Below are positions 53,054 to 62,485 of a stretch of DNA of 64,000 nt, piece after piece. Both the position numbers and the translations under genes were made by a program. This DNA is from Vibrio hepatarius (GTDB lineage Bacteria > Pseudomonadota > Gammaproteobacteria > Enterobacterales > Vibrionaceae), in the NCBI RefSeq assembly GCF_001274785.1, contig NZ_LHPI01000001.1, positions 992,001 through 1,056,000 of the forward strand, written 5' to 3'. Each line of letters begins with the position of its first letter. Position 1 is the first letter of the stretch. The notes under the pieces are model-generated. The model was not told the DNA's origin, made no database searches, and was given only the letters and a program-made list of their open reading frames with translations.

Positions 53054-54070
53054 CTACAGCGCTTCTATCGCTTGTTGAATTGCTGGCCCAATCTGACGCT
53101 TACGAGAGGTCACGCCATCTAGCACCAAGATATCGCTCTTAATCTTCACTTTAAACGCTTCTGACAAAACCTGTTTATCCGCGTCATCCGCCCAAAGGAT
53201 GTTCGCACGTTTATGCTTGGTGTCAGTGATCGAGAAGAACAGATAATCAAGATTCTGCGCTTTCTTATACGCTTGAATGGCGTCAAAGAAATCTTGTTTA
53301 CGGTTGATCAGCTGCTGCGCTCGCAATGTTTCTGCGACACCAATACCGACCTTTTTCCCAGCAAACTCAAAGTTCTTATAATCCATCGTCAGAATCGTTT
53401 CTGCAGAAAAATGGCTCAGATCCGATTTAGCCAATAACATCTGTTGACCAAAGTCGTTGAGATCTTTTACGCCCGCAATCTCAGCCAGTTTTTCAGCATA
53501 ACGCTTATCGTATTCAGTTGTGGTTGAAGACTGGAACACAACGGTATCAGAGAGAATCGCGCCCAATCCCGCACACGCAATATTTTTTGGCAACTTGATA
53601 TGCAGCTCTTCCGCGTTGGCAGCCAGAATCGTAGCTGCAGAACCCCATGCGCGGATATCCATAGTGACAATTTGAGGCATGCTGATTGGTGAGCTGCCCA
53701 TCGCATGGTGGTCAATAATCGCCACAATAGAGCTTGGGTCAACCGACTTTGCTAGTTGAGTAGACTGATTGAAGTCCACCAAGCCAATATCGTGAGAAGA
53801 GAAGTCAGCCTTCACTTTTGGCGCATCCATCCCACAATATTCAAACACAAACTTGCTTTCTGGATTGGCTTCGCCAGTCAGCGCCGCTTCGCCGCCGTAG
53901 ATATGTGACGCTAGGATCACCGAAACCGCGCTGTCGGTATCAGGGCTTAGGTGGCCGACCCAGACCAGATTGTCGGTATCGTTATTTGACAGTGTATTGA
54001 GATCCAGTGCGCCATCGGCAAAGCAGCCGAAAGAAGCAAGCATGGTTAATCCAATTAGTGAACGTTTCAT
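53054..54070 (-). CDS. exported DHH-family inorganic pyrophosphatase-like protein
   Basis: 338 residues from the ATG at 54070, chosen for AAGGA; it begins a signal peptide (MKRSLIGLTMLASFGCFADG). The rest is a family II (Mn-dependent) pyrophosphatase: VWVGHLSPDTDSAVSVI (His and two Asp ligands), VDFNQST (usually VDHN; the His is Phe here), IIDHHAMGS (DHH motif), AILSDTVVF and the substrate-binding GVTSRKRQIGPAI. These enzymes are normally cytoplasmic; the signal peptide suggests a periplasmic form. Whether it cleaves pyrophosphate with the altered motif II is untested. Confidence 0.85.
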   Translation of the reverse strand: MKRSLIGLTMLASFGCFADGALDLNTLSNNDTDNLVWVGHLSPDTDSAVSVILASHIYGGEAALTGEANPESKFVFEYCGMDAPKVKADFSSHDIGLVDFNQSTQLAKSVDPSSIVAIIDHHAMGSSPISMPQIVTMDIRAWGSAATILAANAEELHIKLPKNIACAGLGAILSDTVVFQSSTTTEYDKRYAEKLAEIAGVKDLNDFGQQMLLAKSDLSHFSAETILTMDYKNFEFAGKKVGIGVAETLRAQQLINRKQDFFDAIQAYKKAQNLDYLFFSITDTKHKRANILWADDADKQVLSEAFKVKIKSDILVLDGVTSRKRQIGPAIQQAIEAL

Positions 54071-54266
54071 CAGAATCCTTAATAGTAAGTAAATAATAAC
54101 CATTGGTAGTACGTAGACTATTGATTCAAATGTAATTTCTTCTTACCATCAAAGCACCTGATATCACTACATCAGACGATTATTTTCGACATGAAACACA
54201 TTTCACATCTCGTATTGCTCTGTTTTTAACCTCACATGGCGTACGTGTCACCGACTCGATGAAAAT

Positions 54267-54302
54267 AAAAAAGGAAACCGTCGCAACAACGGCTTCCTTT
54301 TT
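54267..54302 (-). terminator. terminator of the puu-agu-gab operon
   Basis: On the minus strand AAAAAGGAAGCCGT pairs with ACGGTTTCCTTTTTT (one bulge) followed by TTATTTTC. It lies 27 bases after the gabT stop. Confidence 0.82.
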
Positions 54303-54328
54303 AGTTAACACTTAGTCTGATGCTCAGT

Positions 54329-55600
54329 TTAAGCGACTTCGAGAATGATTTTTTCCAGTTTGTCTAAACCTTCGTTCAGTACCTCAGATTCAATGGTCAG
54401 CGGCGGCAACAGACGAATCACGTTCGCTTTTACTCCACAAGAAAGCAGGATAAGACCATTTTCTTGCGCTTTAGAAATCACCGCTTTGGTCATCTCTTGC
54501 AGTGGTTTGCCTGATTCTGGGTCAGTAAATTCAATCGCCATCATCGCACCCGTAGTACGGATTTCACCGATAGCAGGTACTGACTGTTGCAGTTTGGTCA
54601 TACGTGCATTGACCACTTCACCTATGCCCATCGCTTTGGCACACAAGTCTTCTTCTTCGATGATTTTCAGCACTTCAAGACCAGCAACGCAACCAAGTGG
54701 AGAGCCAGCATAAGTACCACCTAAACCACCCGGCAGCGCAGAGTCCATTACATCCGCTTTCCCAACCACCGCTGAGATTGGGAAACCACCAGCAATGCCT
54801 TTCGCCATTGTCATTAGGTCTGGTTCAATGCCTAGGTATTCTGTGGCAAACATTTTACCGGTACGAGCAAACCCTGTTTGGATTTCATCGGCAATCAGCA
54901 TGATACCGTGCTTATCACACAGTTGACGTAAGCCTTGTGCAAACGCTTCAGGCGCTTTGTAGAAGCCGCCCTCGCCTTGCACTGGCTCGAAGATGATCGC
55001 CGCAACGCGTGAAGGTTCGATATCACAAGCAAATAGATCGTCGATCGCTTGTAAGCTTTGCTCAACGCCGATGCCGTGGAACGCATTGGGGTACGGCGCG
55101 TGGTAGATTTCGTTCGGGAAAGGACCAAAGCCTGCTTTGTATGGCGCAACTTTACCGGTTAACCCCATCGTCATGTTTGTACGACCGTGAAAGCCGCCTT
55201 TAAACGCTATCACGCCGCTACGACCAGTATGAGCGCGTGCTACTTTCACCGCGTTTTCGACCGCCTCGGCGCCAGTGGTCAGGAAGATCGCTTTCTTCTT
55301 GGTCTCACCCGGTGCAAGTTCTGTCAGCTTTTCTGCCAGCTCAACGAATGACGCGTAAGGCGTGACCATTGCACACGTGTGCGAGAAGTTATCCAACTGA
55401 GCTTTTACCGCTTCACTAATGCGTTTATGAGAATGCCCCGTGTTAGTTACCGCAATGCCTGCCGCAAAGTCGATGTATTTGTTGCCTTCAATATCCCACA
55501 CGTAAGCGTTTTTTGCTTTCTCAACGTAAAGTGGGTACAGAGCGCCCATCCCTTGAGCGATAACTTGGCTTCTTCTTTGATGTAGTTGTTGGTTTGTCAT
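54329..55600 (-). CDS. gabT: 4-aminobutyrate aminotransferase
   Basis: 423 residues, class III aminotransferase with PLP. GVIAFKGGFHGRTNMTMGLTG, VAAIIFEPVQGEGGFY, MLIADEIQTGFARTG and the PLP lysine in TMAKGIAGGFPISAVVG are all present. It converts GABA and 2-oxoglutarate to succinate semialdehyde and glutamate. Last gene of the operon, 14 bp after gabD. Confidence 0.93.
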   Translation of the reverse strand: MTNQQLHQRRSQVIAQGMGALYPLYVEKAKNAYVWDIEGNKYIDFAAGIAVTNTGHSHKRISEAVKAQLDNFSHTCAMVTPYASFVELAEKLTELAPGETKKKAIFLTTGAEAVENAVKVARAHTGRSGVIAFKGGFHGRTNMTMGLTGKVAPYKAGFGPFPNEIYHAPYPNAFHGIGVEQSLQAIDDLFACDIEPSRVAAIIFEPVQGEGGFYKAPEAFAQGLRQLCDKHGIMLIADEIQTGFARTGKMFATEYLGIEPDLMTMAKGIAGGFPISAVVGKADVMDSALPGGLGGTYAGSPLGCVAGLEVLKIIEEEDLCAKAMGIGEVVNARMTKLQQSVPAIGEIRTTGAMMAIEFTDPESGKPLQEMTKAVISKAQENGLILLSCGVKANVIRLLPPLTIESEVLNEGLDKLEKIILEVA

Positions 55601-55614
55601 TGTTTTGTCCTTAA

Positions 55615-57042
55615 TTAGTTGCCGCCAAAGCAGAGATATTTCACGTCCATGTATTCATCAATACCTTGTTTTGCTCCTTCGCGTCCGATGCCGGACTGCT
55701 TAACACCACCGAAAGGAGCCACTTCAGTAGAGAGCATGCCTTCGTTAATGCCGACCATACCGTATTCGAGCGCTTCTGCGATTTTCCAAACACGGTGAAT
55801 GTTTTGGCTGTAGAAGTACGACGCGAGGCCGTAGATGGTGTCGTTCGCCATTTCGATCAGTTGTTCATCGCTGTCAAAGCGAATCACTGGCGCGACAGGG
55901 CCAAAGATTTCCTCGGAGACAATCTTCATGTCGTGAGTAACGTCTTTGAGCACCACTGGGTGCATAAATCGGCCATCCAACTCTTTGAGTGCTGAAACTG
56001 GCTTCGCACCTTGCTCAATGGCGCCATCGATCAATGCTTGAATGCCTCGTTTCGCTGACTCGCTGATCACCGGGCCGATGTTTACGCCCTCATCTAAGCC
56101 GTTACCGACTTTGAGTTGCTGAACCGCAGCGTCGAACTTAGCAACGAACTCGTCATACACTTTGCTGTGTACGTAGAAACGGTTCGCACACACACACGTT
56201 TGGCCTGCGTTACGGAATTTCGACGCCATCGCGCCTGCCACAGCTGCATCAATATCCGCATCATCGAATACAATAAACGGCGCGTTGCCACCTAGCTCCA
56301 TTGAGGTACGTTTGATGTCAGCCGCGCTTTGCTGCATCAGCACGCGACCAACTTGAGTCGAGCCTGTGAATGACAACTTGCGAATCAAAGGATGCGAAGT
56401 GAAGATAGCACCTACCTGACGGGAGTTTTCACCCAGTACCACTTGCAGCACATCGCGCGGGATGCCAGCTTGGTAGGCAAGTTCTGCAACCGCAAACGCT
56501 GACAGCGGCGTAGATTCAGATGGTTTTACCACAAAGCTACAACCGGCCGCTAAAGCTGGCCCTGCTTTACGCGTGATCATCGCAATTGGGAAGTTCCAAG
56601 GCGTAATCGCACAGGCAACACCAATTGGTTGTTTGATGGTAACCAAACGCTTGTCTGCACTCGGCGCAGGAATCGTCTCGCCGTAAGTGCGTTTCGCTTC
56701 TTCAGCAAACCATTCGATAAAGCTCGCGCCGTAAAGCACTTCACCTTGAGCTTCTACTAGCGGCTTACCTTGCTCTAACGTCATCAGACGGCCAAGGTCT
56801 GCTTTGTTTTCCAATAGAAGTTGGAACCAACGATTGAGCATACCAGCGCGCGTTTTTGCTGGCAGTGCCGCCCATTCTTTCTGCGCCACACTAGCACGTT
56901 CAATGCCATTTAAAATGTCATTCTCGGTTGAGACAGGTGCGTACCCGAGAAGCTCTCCGGTCGCCGGATTAGTCACTGCAATGCCCTGTTGTGGGTTCGC
57001 TACCATAAACGAAACAAGGCTTTGGTTTTGTATCTGTTGCAT
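55615..57042 (-). CDS. gabD: succinate-semialdehyde dehydrogenase
   Basis: 475 residues from the ATG at 57042, which has AAAGGA six bases upstream; earlier in-frame codons are closer to the site. Aldehyde dehydrogenase motifs: ACAITPWNFPIAMITRKAGPALAAG, SFTGSTQVGRVLM, the Glu in MELGGNAPF and the catalytic Cys in FRNAGQTCVCANR. It oxidises succinate semialdehyde to succinate with NAD(P)+. It follows aguA with a 54-bp gap on the same strand. Confidence 0.92.
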   Translation of the reverse strand: MQQIQNQSLVSFMVANPQQGIAVTNPATGELLGYAPVSTENDILNGIERASVAQKEWAALPAKTRAGMLNRWFQLLLENKADLGRLMTLEQGKPLVEAQGEVLYGASFIEWFAEEAKRTYGETIPAPSADKRLVTIKQPIGVACAITPWNFPIAMITRKAGPALAAGCSFVVKPSESTPLSAFAVAELAYQAGIPRDVLQVVLGENSRQVGAIFTSHPLIRKLSFTGSTQVGRVLMQQSAADIKRTSMELGGNAPFIVFDDADIDAAVAGAMASKFRNAGQTCVCANRFYVHSKVYDEFVAKFDAAVQQLKVGNGLDEGVNIGPVISESAKRGIQALIDGAIEQGAKPVSALKELDGRFMHPVVLKDVTHDMKIVSEEIFGPVAPVIRFDSDEQLIEMANDTIYGLASYFYSQNIHRVWKIAEALEYGMVGINEGMLSTEVAPFGGVKQSGIGREGAKQGIDEYMDVKYLCFGGN

Positions 57043-57096
57043 GGTCATTCCTTTTGACAACTCATCATCACCGCTGAGTCAGCGGCGAGCTTGTGT

Positions 57097-58179
57097 TTAA
57101 GCGGGGATCTGCTGCGTAATGCAGTGAATGTTCCCTCCGCCGAGTAGAACCTCTCTCGACGGTATCGCGATGATTTGGTATTCCGGCATCGCGTTTTGCA
57201 AAATCTCGATCGCAACGGCATCGGTTTCTTCGTCCAGCATCGGCAAGAACACATGTCCGTTAACGATAAGAAAGTTGGCATAAGAAGCACTTAGGCGTTC
57301 GCCAGCTTGTCGGCTCATCCCTGAACTGGCATCAATACCATTAGCTTCGCGCTCGCTGTAATGCAGCGGACCCGGCAATGGCAAACGGACAATTTCTATC
57401 TCGCGCCCTTTCGCATCTTGCTGCGATCTCAGTACTTGCTCTGCTTGACGAGACAACGCGTATTGCGGATCGCTTGGGTCATCGGTCCAACTCAGAACCA
57501 CCTTACCCGGCGCGATCACGTGCATCAGGTTGTCAACATGGCCGTCTGTTTCGTCATTGAATAAACCATTTGGCAACCAAATGATTTTTTCGATACCGAG
57601 ATACACCTTTAACTGCTCTTCGATTTGCGCTTTGCTCAACTGCGGATTTCGCCCCGGACTGAGTAAGCACTCTTCTGTAGTGTAAAGCGTGCCTTCACCA
57701 TCGGTGTGAATCGCCCCACCTTCAAGAACAAACGGAGCGCGGTAATAATCAATACCTATGATGTCGCACACCGAACCAGCGACAAGATCGTCCTGCTGCC
57801 AGTTATCGTAAAGCCCGTTGTATTCGCCGCCCCACGCGTTAAATTGCCAACTAATCCCACGGCGTTCACCCGCCTGATTCACAAGCACGGTCGGTCCAAT
57901 ATCGCGCATCCACGCGTCGTTAAATGGGATTTCGACCAAACGTACATCTGAGTGGAGCATTTGACGTGCTCGGTCAAAGTTGTGCGAGCATACCGCCACG
58001 CAAACCTTGGTCACTTCCGCGATTAAGTTCGCGATTCTGGCAAAGGTTTCTTGCGCGGGTAACGCGCCATCTCGCCAGTTGTCTTTCCTTTCTGGCCACG
58101 CTAACCAAACTTCACTAACCGGCTGAAACTCAGCCGGAAAATAGAAGCCATCTTGCGCTGGTGTTGTCGATAACTTCAT
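57097..58179 (-). CDS. aguA: agmatine deiminase
   Basis: 360 residues, guanidino-group hydrolase (peptidyl-arginine deiminase family). DAWMRDIGPTVLVN, GGEYNGLYDNWQQDDLV, LEGGAIHTDGEGTLYTTEECLLSPGRNPQLS, DETDGHVDNLMHV and the catalytic Cys in LLGGGNIHC close to the end. It converts agmatine to N-carbamoylputrescine and ammonia. Follows aguB by 12 bp. Confidence 0.94.
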   Translation of the reverse strand: MKLSTTPAQDGFYFPAEFQPVSEVWLAWPERKDNWRDGALPAQETFARIANLIAEVTKVCVAVCSHNFDRARQMLHSDVRLVEIPFNDAWMRDIGPTVLVNQAGERRGISWQFNAWGGEYNGLYDNWQQDDLVAGSVCDIIGIDYYRAPFVLEGGAIHTDGEGTLYTTEECLLSPGRNPQLSKAQIEEQLKVYLGIEKIIWLPNGLFNDETDGHVDNLMHVIAPGKVVLSWTDDPSDPQYALSRQAEQVLRSQQDAKGREIEIVRLPLPGPLHYSEREANGIDASSGMSRQAGERLSASYANFLIVNGHVFLPMLDEETDAVAIEILQNAMPEYQIIAIPSREVLLGGGNIHCITQQIPA

Positions 58180-58191
58180 TTTAACGCCTCT

Positions 58192-59058
58192 TTAAACAGC
58201 TAATTTACCAACGCTGGTGTAAAGGTCTGGACGACGGTCGCGGAACAAGCCCCACGCGTGACGCGCTTTCGCTGTCGCAGCGAGGTCGATTTCTGCGTAA
58301 ATGATGGTTTCACCTTCACGTGGTGCTTCCGAAATTTTTGCACCGGTGTGGTCAGTGATAAAAGATGAGCCGTAGAACGTGGTCTCGATACCATCATCAA
58401 CTTCAGTGCCGACTCGGTTTGACGCGATGACTGGAACTAAATTGGCTGCCGAGTGACCTTGCATTGTACGTTGCCAGTGATCACGAGAATCCAGTGTTGG
58501 ATCTTGAGGCTCAGAACCGATTGCAGTTGGATAGAAAATCGCTTCCGCGCCGTGTAGAGCCAAACTGCGTGCAAGCTCTGGAAACCACTGGTCCCAACAA
58601 ATCCCAGCCCCAAACTTACCAAACTTTGTTTGCCACACTTTAAAACCGGTATCGCCAGGGCTAAAGTAGTACTTTTCGCTGTAACCCGGGCCATCAGGAA
58701 TGTGTGACTTGCGGTAGTTATCTAATACCGTGCCATCTGCATCAATCATCACTAGCGAGTTAAAAAACGTATTGCCCGATTTTTCAAAGTAGCTGACAGG
58801 AATAACCACGCCGAGCTCTTTCGCCAACGCACTCATCTCTTTAATAAGACGACAATTCTCCGTTTCTTCCGCAAGCTCGAAATACTTCGCTTCTTGTCTT
58901 TTGCAGAAGTAAGGGGCAGCAAATAACTCTTGTGGAAGAATCACGTTCGCACCGTTTTGTGCTGCTTCACGAATCGCCTTTTTTGCTTTAGCTAAGTTAT
59001 CTTCCAGATCCCAGCTTTTCGTCAGTTGAAGGGCCGCAAATTTCACTACTTTGCTCAT
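58192..59058 (-). CDS. aguB: N-carbamoylputrescine amidase
   Basis: 288 residues, nitrilase superfamily. The Glu-Lys-Cys triad is seen in ILPQELFAAPYFC, YRKSHIPDGPGY and GICWDQWFPE. It converts N-carbamoylputrescine to putrescine, CO2 and ammonia. AAGGA before the ATG; 17 bp after puuB and 12 bp before aguA. Confidence 0.94.
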   Translation of the reverse strand: MSKVVKFAALQLTKSWDLEDNLAKAKKAIREAAQNGANVILPQELFAAPYFCKRQEAKYFELAEETENCRLIKEMSALAKELGVVIPVSYFEKSGNTFFNSLVMIDADGTVLDNYRKSHIPDGPGYSEKYYFSPGDTGFKVWQTKFGKFGAGICWDQWFPELARSLALHGAEAIFYPTAIGSEPQDPTLDSRDHWQRTMQGHSAANLVPVIASNRVGTEVDDGIETTFYGSSFITDHTGAKISEAPREGETIIYAEIDLAATAKARHAWGLFRDRRPDLYTSVGKLAV

Positions 59059-59075
59059 TGGATATTCCTTATCTC

Positions 59076-60353
59076 TTAAATCGCCAGTTTGTCACGTAGG
59101 TTGTAGTAAGCCGCACCCATTGCCGTAAACGGAATTTGGAAGTGGCGGCCACCCGGGAAGGAGTAATGTTTCAGAGCAGCAAACGCGTCAAAACGTTCTG
59201 CGTGTCCTGTCAGGGTTTCAGCCAACAACTTGCCTGCTAGATGAGTACAAGTTACACCGTGACCGCTGTAGCCTTGTAGGTAATAAATGTTGTCTGCAAA
59301 CGAGCCAAATTGCGGCATGCGTGAGTACGTCAGCAAGAAGTTACCCGTCCAGGTGTAATCAATCTTGATCCCTTTCAACTGCGGGAAGACTTTTTCCATC
59401 TTAGGACGGATCAGTGCTTCGATGTTTTCTGGGTCACGCGCACCGTAAACCACGCCGCCTCCGAACAACAAACGCTTGTCAGCGGTTAATCGGAAGTAGT
59501 CAAGCAAGTAGTTACAGTCTTCAACGCAGTAGTCGCTGGTCAGCACTTGTTTGAGCTGCTCATCACTCAAAGGCTGAGTCGCCACCACTTGCGTGCCACA
59601 CGGAATCGCTTTGTTACTGATGTTTGGCGCCAAACCGCCAAGGTAGGCGTTGCCTGCCAATACCACGTACTTACTTTTCACGCTGCCTTGCGCTGTTTTC
59701 ACTACTGGGTTAATGCCTTTATCAATCGACACGACCGCCGACTGCTCAAAGACTTGACCACCCAGAGACGTAAACGCAGCGGCTTCACCTAACGCCAGTT
59801 TAAGCGGGTGAATGTGACCACCGCGCATATCCAGCAAACCGCCAGTGTACACTTTCGTACCTACCGCTTGTTCTACTTCTCCTGCGTCAAGCAGAGTCAG
59901 TTGGTCGTTGCCGTAACGCTCCCAGTTCTTCTTATGTTCTTCTAGCCCTTTGAGTTGTTTACTGTTCAGTGCCGTGAACAAGCCGCCTTGCTTGTAATCG
60001 CAGTTGATGTCGTATTTGTCGATCAGGCCACGGATGATATCGCCGCCTTCAAAAATCATGTCGCACAGAGCTTTGGCTTGGTTTTGGTCGTAACGGCTTT
60101 CAATCACGTCAACATCTCGGCTGTAGCTATTAACGATTTGACCGCCGTTACGACCAGTTGCTCCAAAGCCCACTTTTGCGCTTTCTAGCACAACGACTTT
60201 AAAACCTTTTTCCGCTAGGTGTAGCGCAGAAGAAAGACCAGAGAACCCCGCACCGACTACACACACATCGCACTCGATGTTGTCTTGCAGTTGTGGGTAA
60301 TCCGGCATGTTTGGCACAGAGTGCGCGTAGAACGAATCCGTATGCTTGTTCAT
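59076..60353 (-). CDS. puuB: gamma-glutamylputrescine oxidase (FAD)
   Basis: 425 residues, DAO-family flavoprotein. N-terminal FAD-binding motif CDVCVVGAGFSGLSSALHLAEKGFKVVVLE, GATGRNGGQIVNSYSR (PuuB hallmark), DMRGGHIHPLKLALG and the closing YLQGYSGHGVTCTHLAGKLL. It oxidises gamma-glutamylputrescine to the aldehyde, giving H2O2. Between puuC and aguB in the run. Confidence 0.92.
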   Translation of the reverse strand: MNKHTDSFYAHSVPNMPDYPQLQDNIECDVCVVGAGFSGLSSALHLAEKGFKVVVLESAKVGFGATGRNGGQIVNSYSRDVDVIESRYDQNQAKALCDMIFEGGDIIRGLIDKYDINCDYKQGGLFTALNSKQLKGLEEHKKNWERYGNDQLTLLDAGEVEQAVGTKVYTGGLLDMRGGHIHPLKLALGEAAAFTSLGGQVFEQSAVVSIDKGINPVVKTAQGSVKSKYVVLAGNAYLGGLAPNISNKAIPCGTQVVATQPLSDEQLKQVLTSDYCVEDCNYLLDYFRLTADKRLLFGGGVVYGARDPENIEALIRPKMEKVFPQLKGIKIDYTWTGNFLLTYSRMPQFGSFADNIYYLQGYSGHGVTCTHLAGKLLAETLTGHAERFDAFAALKHYSFPGGRHFQIPFTAMGAAYYNLRDKLAI

Positions 60354-60390
60354 AGAACTATTCCTTTATTTATCGTAATCGTCAGCAGGC

Positions 60391-61875
60391 TTAAGAATGG
60401 AGGCGAATCCAAGTGGTTTTGGTTTCAGTGAATTTTTCAATCGCGTGTAGAGACTTGTCTCGACCATTTCCGCTCATTTTGAACCCACCAAATGGGACCG
60501 TCATATCACCTTCGTTGTAGTTGTTAACCCAAACCGAGCCGGCTTGCAGTTGTTTTGCTACGCGATGAACACGGTTGATATTGCTACTCCAAAGTGCAGC
60601 GCCTAAGCCGTACTTCGAATCATTAGCGATCTCAATTGCTTGCGCTTCATCTTTGAATGAAATGACACAAAGCACCGGACCAAAAATTTCCTCTTGAGCG
60701 ACACGCATCTTGTTGTCGACGTTGTCTAAAATGGTTGGCGAAACAAACGCGCCTTGCCCATCGACATCACCGCCACAACGTACGTTTGCGCCGTCGGATT
60801 CGCCCAATGAGATGTATTCCAACACTTTTGATTTATGGTCTTGGTCGATCAGCGCGCCCATGGATGAACTTGGGTCCATTGGGTCTTTTGGTGTGAACGC
60901 TTTCGACGCTTGAATCACTTTTTCTATGAACTGTTCTTTAATGCTTTCGTGAACGAGCAGACGAGTTGCCGCGACGCACACCTCACCTTGGTTATAGAAA
61001 CACCCTGCAGCGGTTTCTGCTGCTGCGCGGTCTAAATCATCACAATCGTCAAACACGATATTTGCGTTTTTACCGCCCGCTTCGGCAAATACACGCTTTA
61101 GGTTGCTCTCACCCGAGCTAACCATCAGTTGACCAGCGATACGCGTCGAGCCTGTGAATGCGATGCAGTCTACGTCTTGGTGTTTCGCCAGCGCGTCGCC
61201 AGCTTCATGACCATAACCCGTCACGACTTGGAAAACGCCTGTTGGCAAGCCCGCTTGAGACGCAAGTTGGCCTAAGAAGATAGCGGTCAGTGATGACTTC
61301 TCTGAGGGTTTTAAGATCACGCTGTTACCAGCCGATAAAGCAGGGCCAAGCTTCCAGCACGCGAGCCAAAGTGGGAAGTTCCACGGCACAACTGCAGCAA
61401 CCACGCCAATTGGCTGATGAGAAATAAAAGCGTGTACGTCTTTTTCTGTTGGGGCAACTTCACCGTACACTTTGTCGATCGCTTCGGCGTACCAGCGCAA
61501 AGAGCTCGCCGCGCCAGGAATATCGGTAGAGAAGCTGTGAGAGATAGGTTTACCAGTATCAAGAGTTTCTAGCAGTGCTAACTCTTCTTGGTGTTGGTCA
61601 ATCAGGTCAGCAAACTGCTTAAGTACCGCTTTGCGATGAGCTGGGCTACTCTCGCTCCACTGGCCTGATTGAAATGCTTGACGAGCGTACGATACGGCAA
61701 GGTCGACATCTTCACTCTGACAACGGGCGATCTCGGTAAATATTTCGTCTGTCGCGGGATTCACGACAGGGATCGTTTGTCCACTTAATGCCGCGCTGTA
61801 CTCGCCGTTTATGTACGCCCTGTTTTCGATGTTTAGATTGTTTTTTAGCTCTATCCATTGCTCTTGGGTTTTCAT
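60391..61875 (-). CDS. puuC: gamma-glutamyl-gamma-aminobutyraldehyde dehydrogenase
   Basis: 494 residues. VVPWNFPLWLACWKLGPALSAGNSVILKPSEKS, FTGSTRIAGQLM, Glu in FAEAGGKNANIVFDD and catalytic Cys in FYNQGEVCVAATR. It oxidises the aldehyde from PuuB to gamma-glutamyl-GABA. AAGGAG precedes the ATG. Confidence 0.92.
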   Translation of the reverse strand: MKTQEQWIELKNNLNIENRAYINGEYSAALSGQTIPVVNPATDEIFTEIARCQSEDVDLAVSYARQAFQSGQWSESSPAHRKAVLKQFADLIDQHQEELALLETLDTGKPISHSFSTDIPGAASSLRWYAEAIDKVYGEVAPTEKDVHAFISHQPIGVVAAVVPWNFPLWLACWKLGPALSAGNSVILKPSEKSSLTAIFLGQLASQAGLPTGVFQVVTGYGHEAGDALAKHQDVDCIAFTGSTRIAGQLMVSSGESNLKRVFAEAGGKNANIVFDDCDDLDRAAAETAAGCFYNQGEVCVAATRLLVHESIKEQFIEKVIQASKAFTPKDPMDPSSSMGALIDQDHKSKVLEYISLGESDGANVRCGGDVDGQGAFVSPTILDNVDNKMRVAQEEIFGPVLCVISFKDEAQAIEIANDSKYGLGAALWSSNINRVHRVAKQLQAGSVWVNNYNEGDMTVPFGGFKMSGNGRDKSLHAIEKFTETKTTWIRLHS

Positions 61876-61910
61876 ACGCTCTCCTTGTGATCACACAAGG
61901 CAAGCGCCAC

Positions 61911-62468
61911 TTAGAATGTGGTCGGCGTATGCGCACTTATCATTCGACAAGCCTTGTCTGTGTGATTCGTAAATCTGTGTGGCTGCGTCGTATCAATAAC
62001 GTACGACTCGCCGGCTTTGATGACGTGAGACTTTCCTTTGTATTCCAGAGTGATTTCACCCTCTAATACGGTGCCAATCTCTTCGCCTTCGTGTTTAATT
62101 TCTGCCGCACCAGTCGTTCCGTGTGGTGCGTACTCTTCGATCAAGAATCCGATAACCTGATCTTTGCTGCCGTTTGTCACCAATTTCATCGAAACTGACT
62201 CGCTACCCATCTCAACTAGCTCTGTTGGAGGCACGACAACCTTCACTTCATCGCTCGTGGTTTGTTCAAAAATGAAAAACTCTGATAGTGATAAAGAAAA
62301 TACATTGACGATTTTTTGTAGCGAGCTGACAGACGGGCTCACTTTGCCATTCTCGATTGAAGAAATAGCGCTATGGGTAATACCAGCTCGTTCTGCTAGT
62401 TCCCTTTGTGACAATCCATGTTTTTTTCGTAACTGAACAATATTTTTACCAATCTCTTGATTGTCCAT
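61911..62468 (-). CDS. puuR: PuuR-type regulator of putrescine catabolism
   Basis: 185 residues, the length of E. coli PuuR. An HTH_3 domain is at the N-terminus (IGKNIVQLRKKHGLSQRELAERAGITHSAISSIENGKVSPSVSSLQKIVNVF) and a cupin at the C-terminus (EGEIGTVLEGEITLEYKGKSHVIKAGESYVIDTTQPHRFTN). In E. coli it represses the puu genes and is released by putrescine. GGAG before the ATG. Confidence 0.9.
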   Translation of the reverse strand: MDNQEIGKNIVQLRKKHGLSQRELAERAGITHSAISSIENGKVSPSVSSLQKIVNVFSLSLSEFFIFEQTTSDEVKVVVPPTELVEMGSESVSMKLVTNGSKDQVIGFLIEEYAPHGTTGAAEIKHEGEEIGTVLEGEITLEYKGKSHVIKAGESYVIDTTQPHRFTNHTDKACRMISAHTPTTF

Positions 62469-62485
62469 TCATGCAGCTCCAAACG

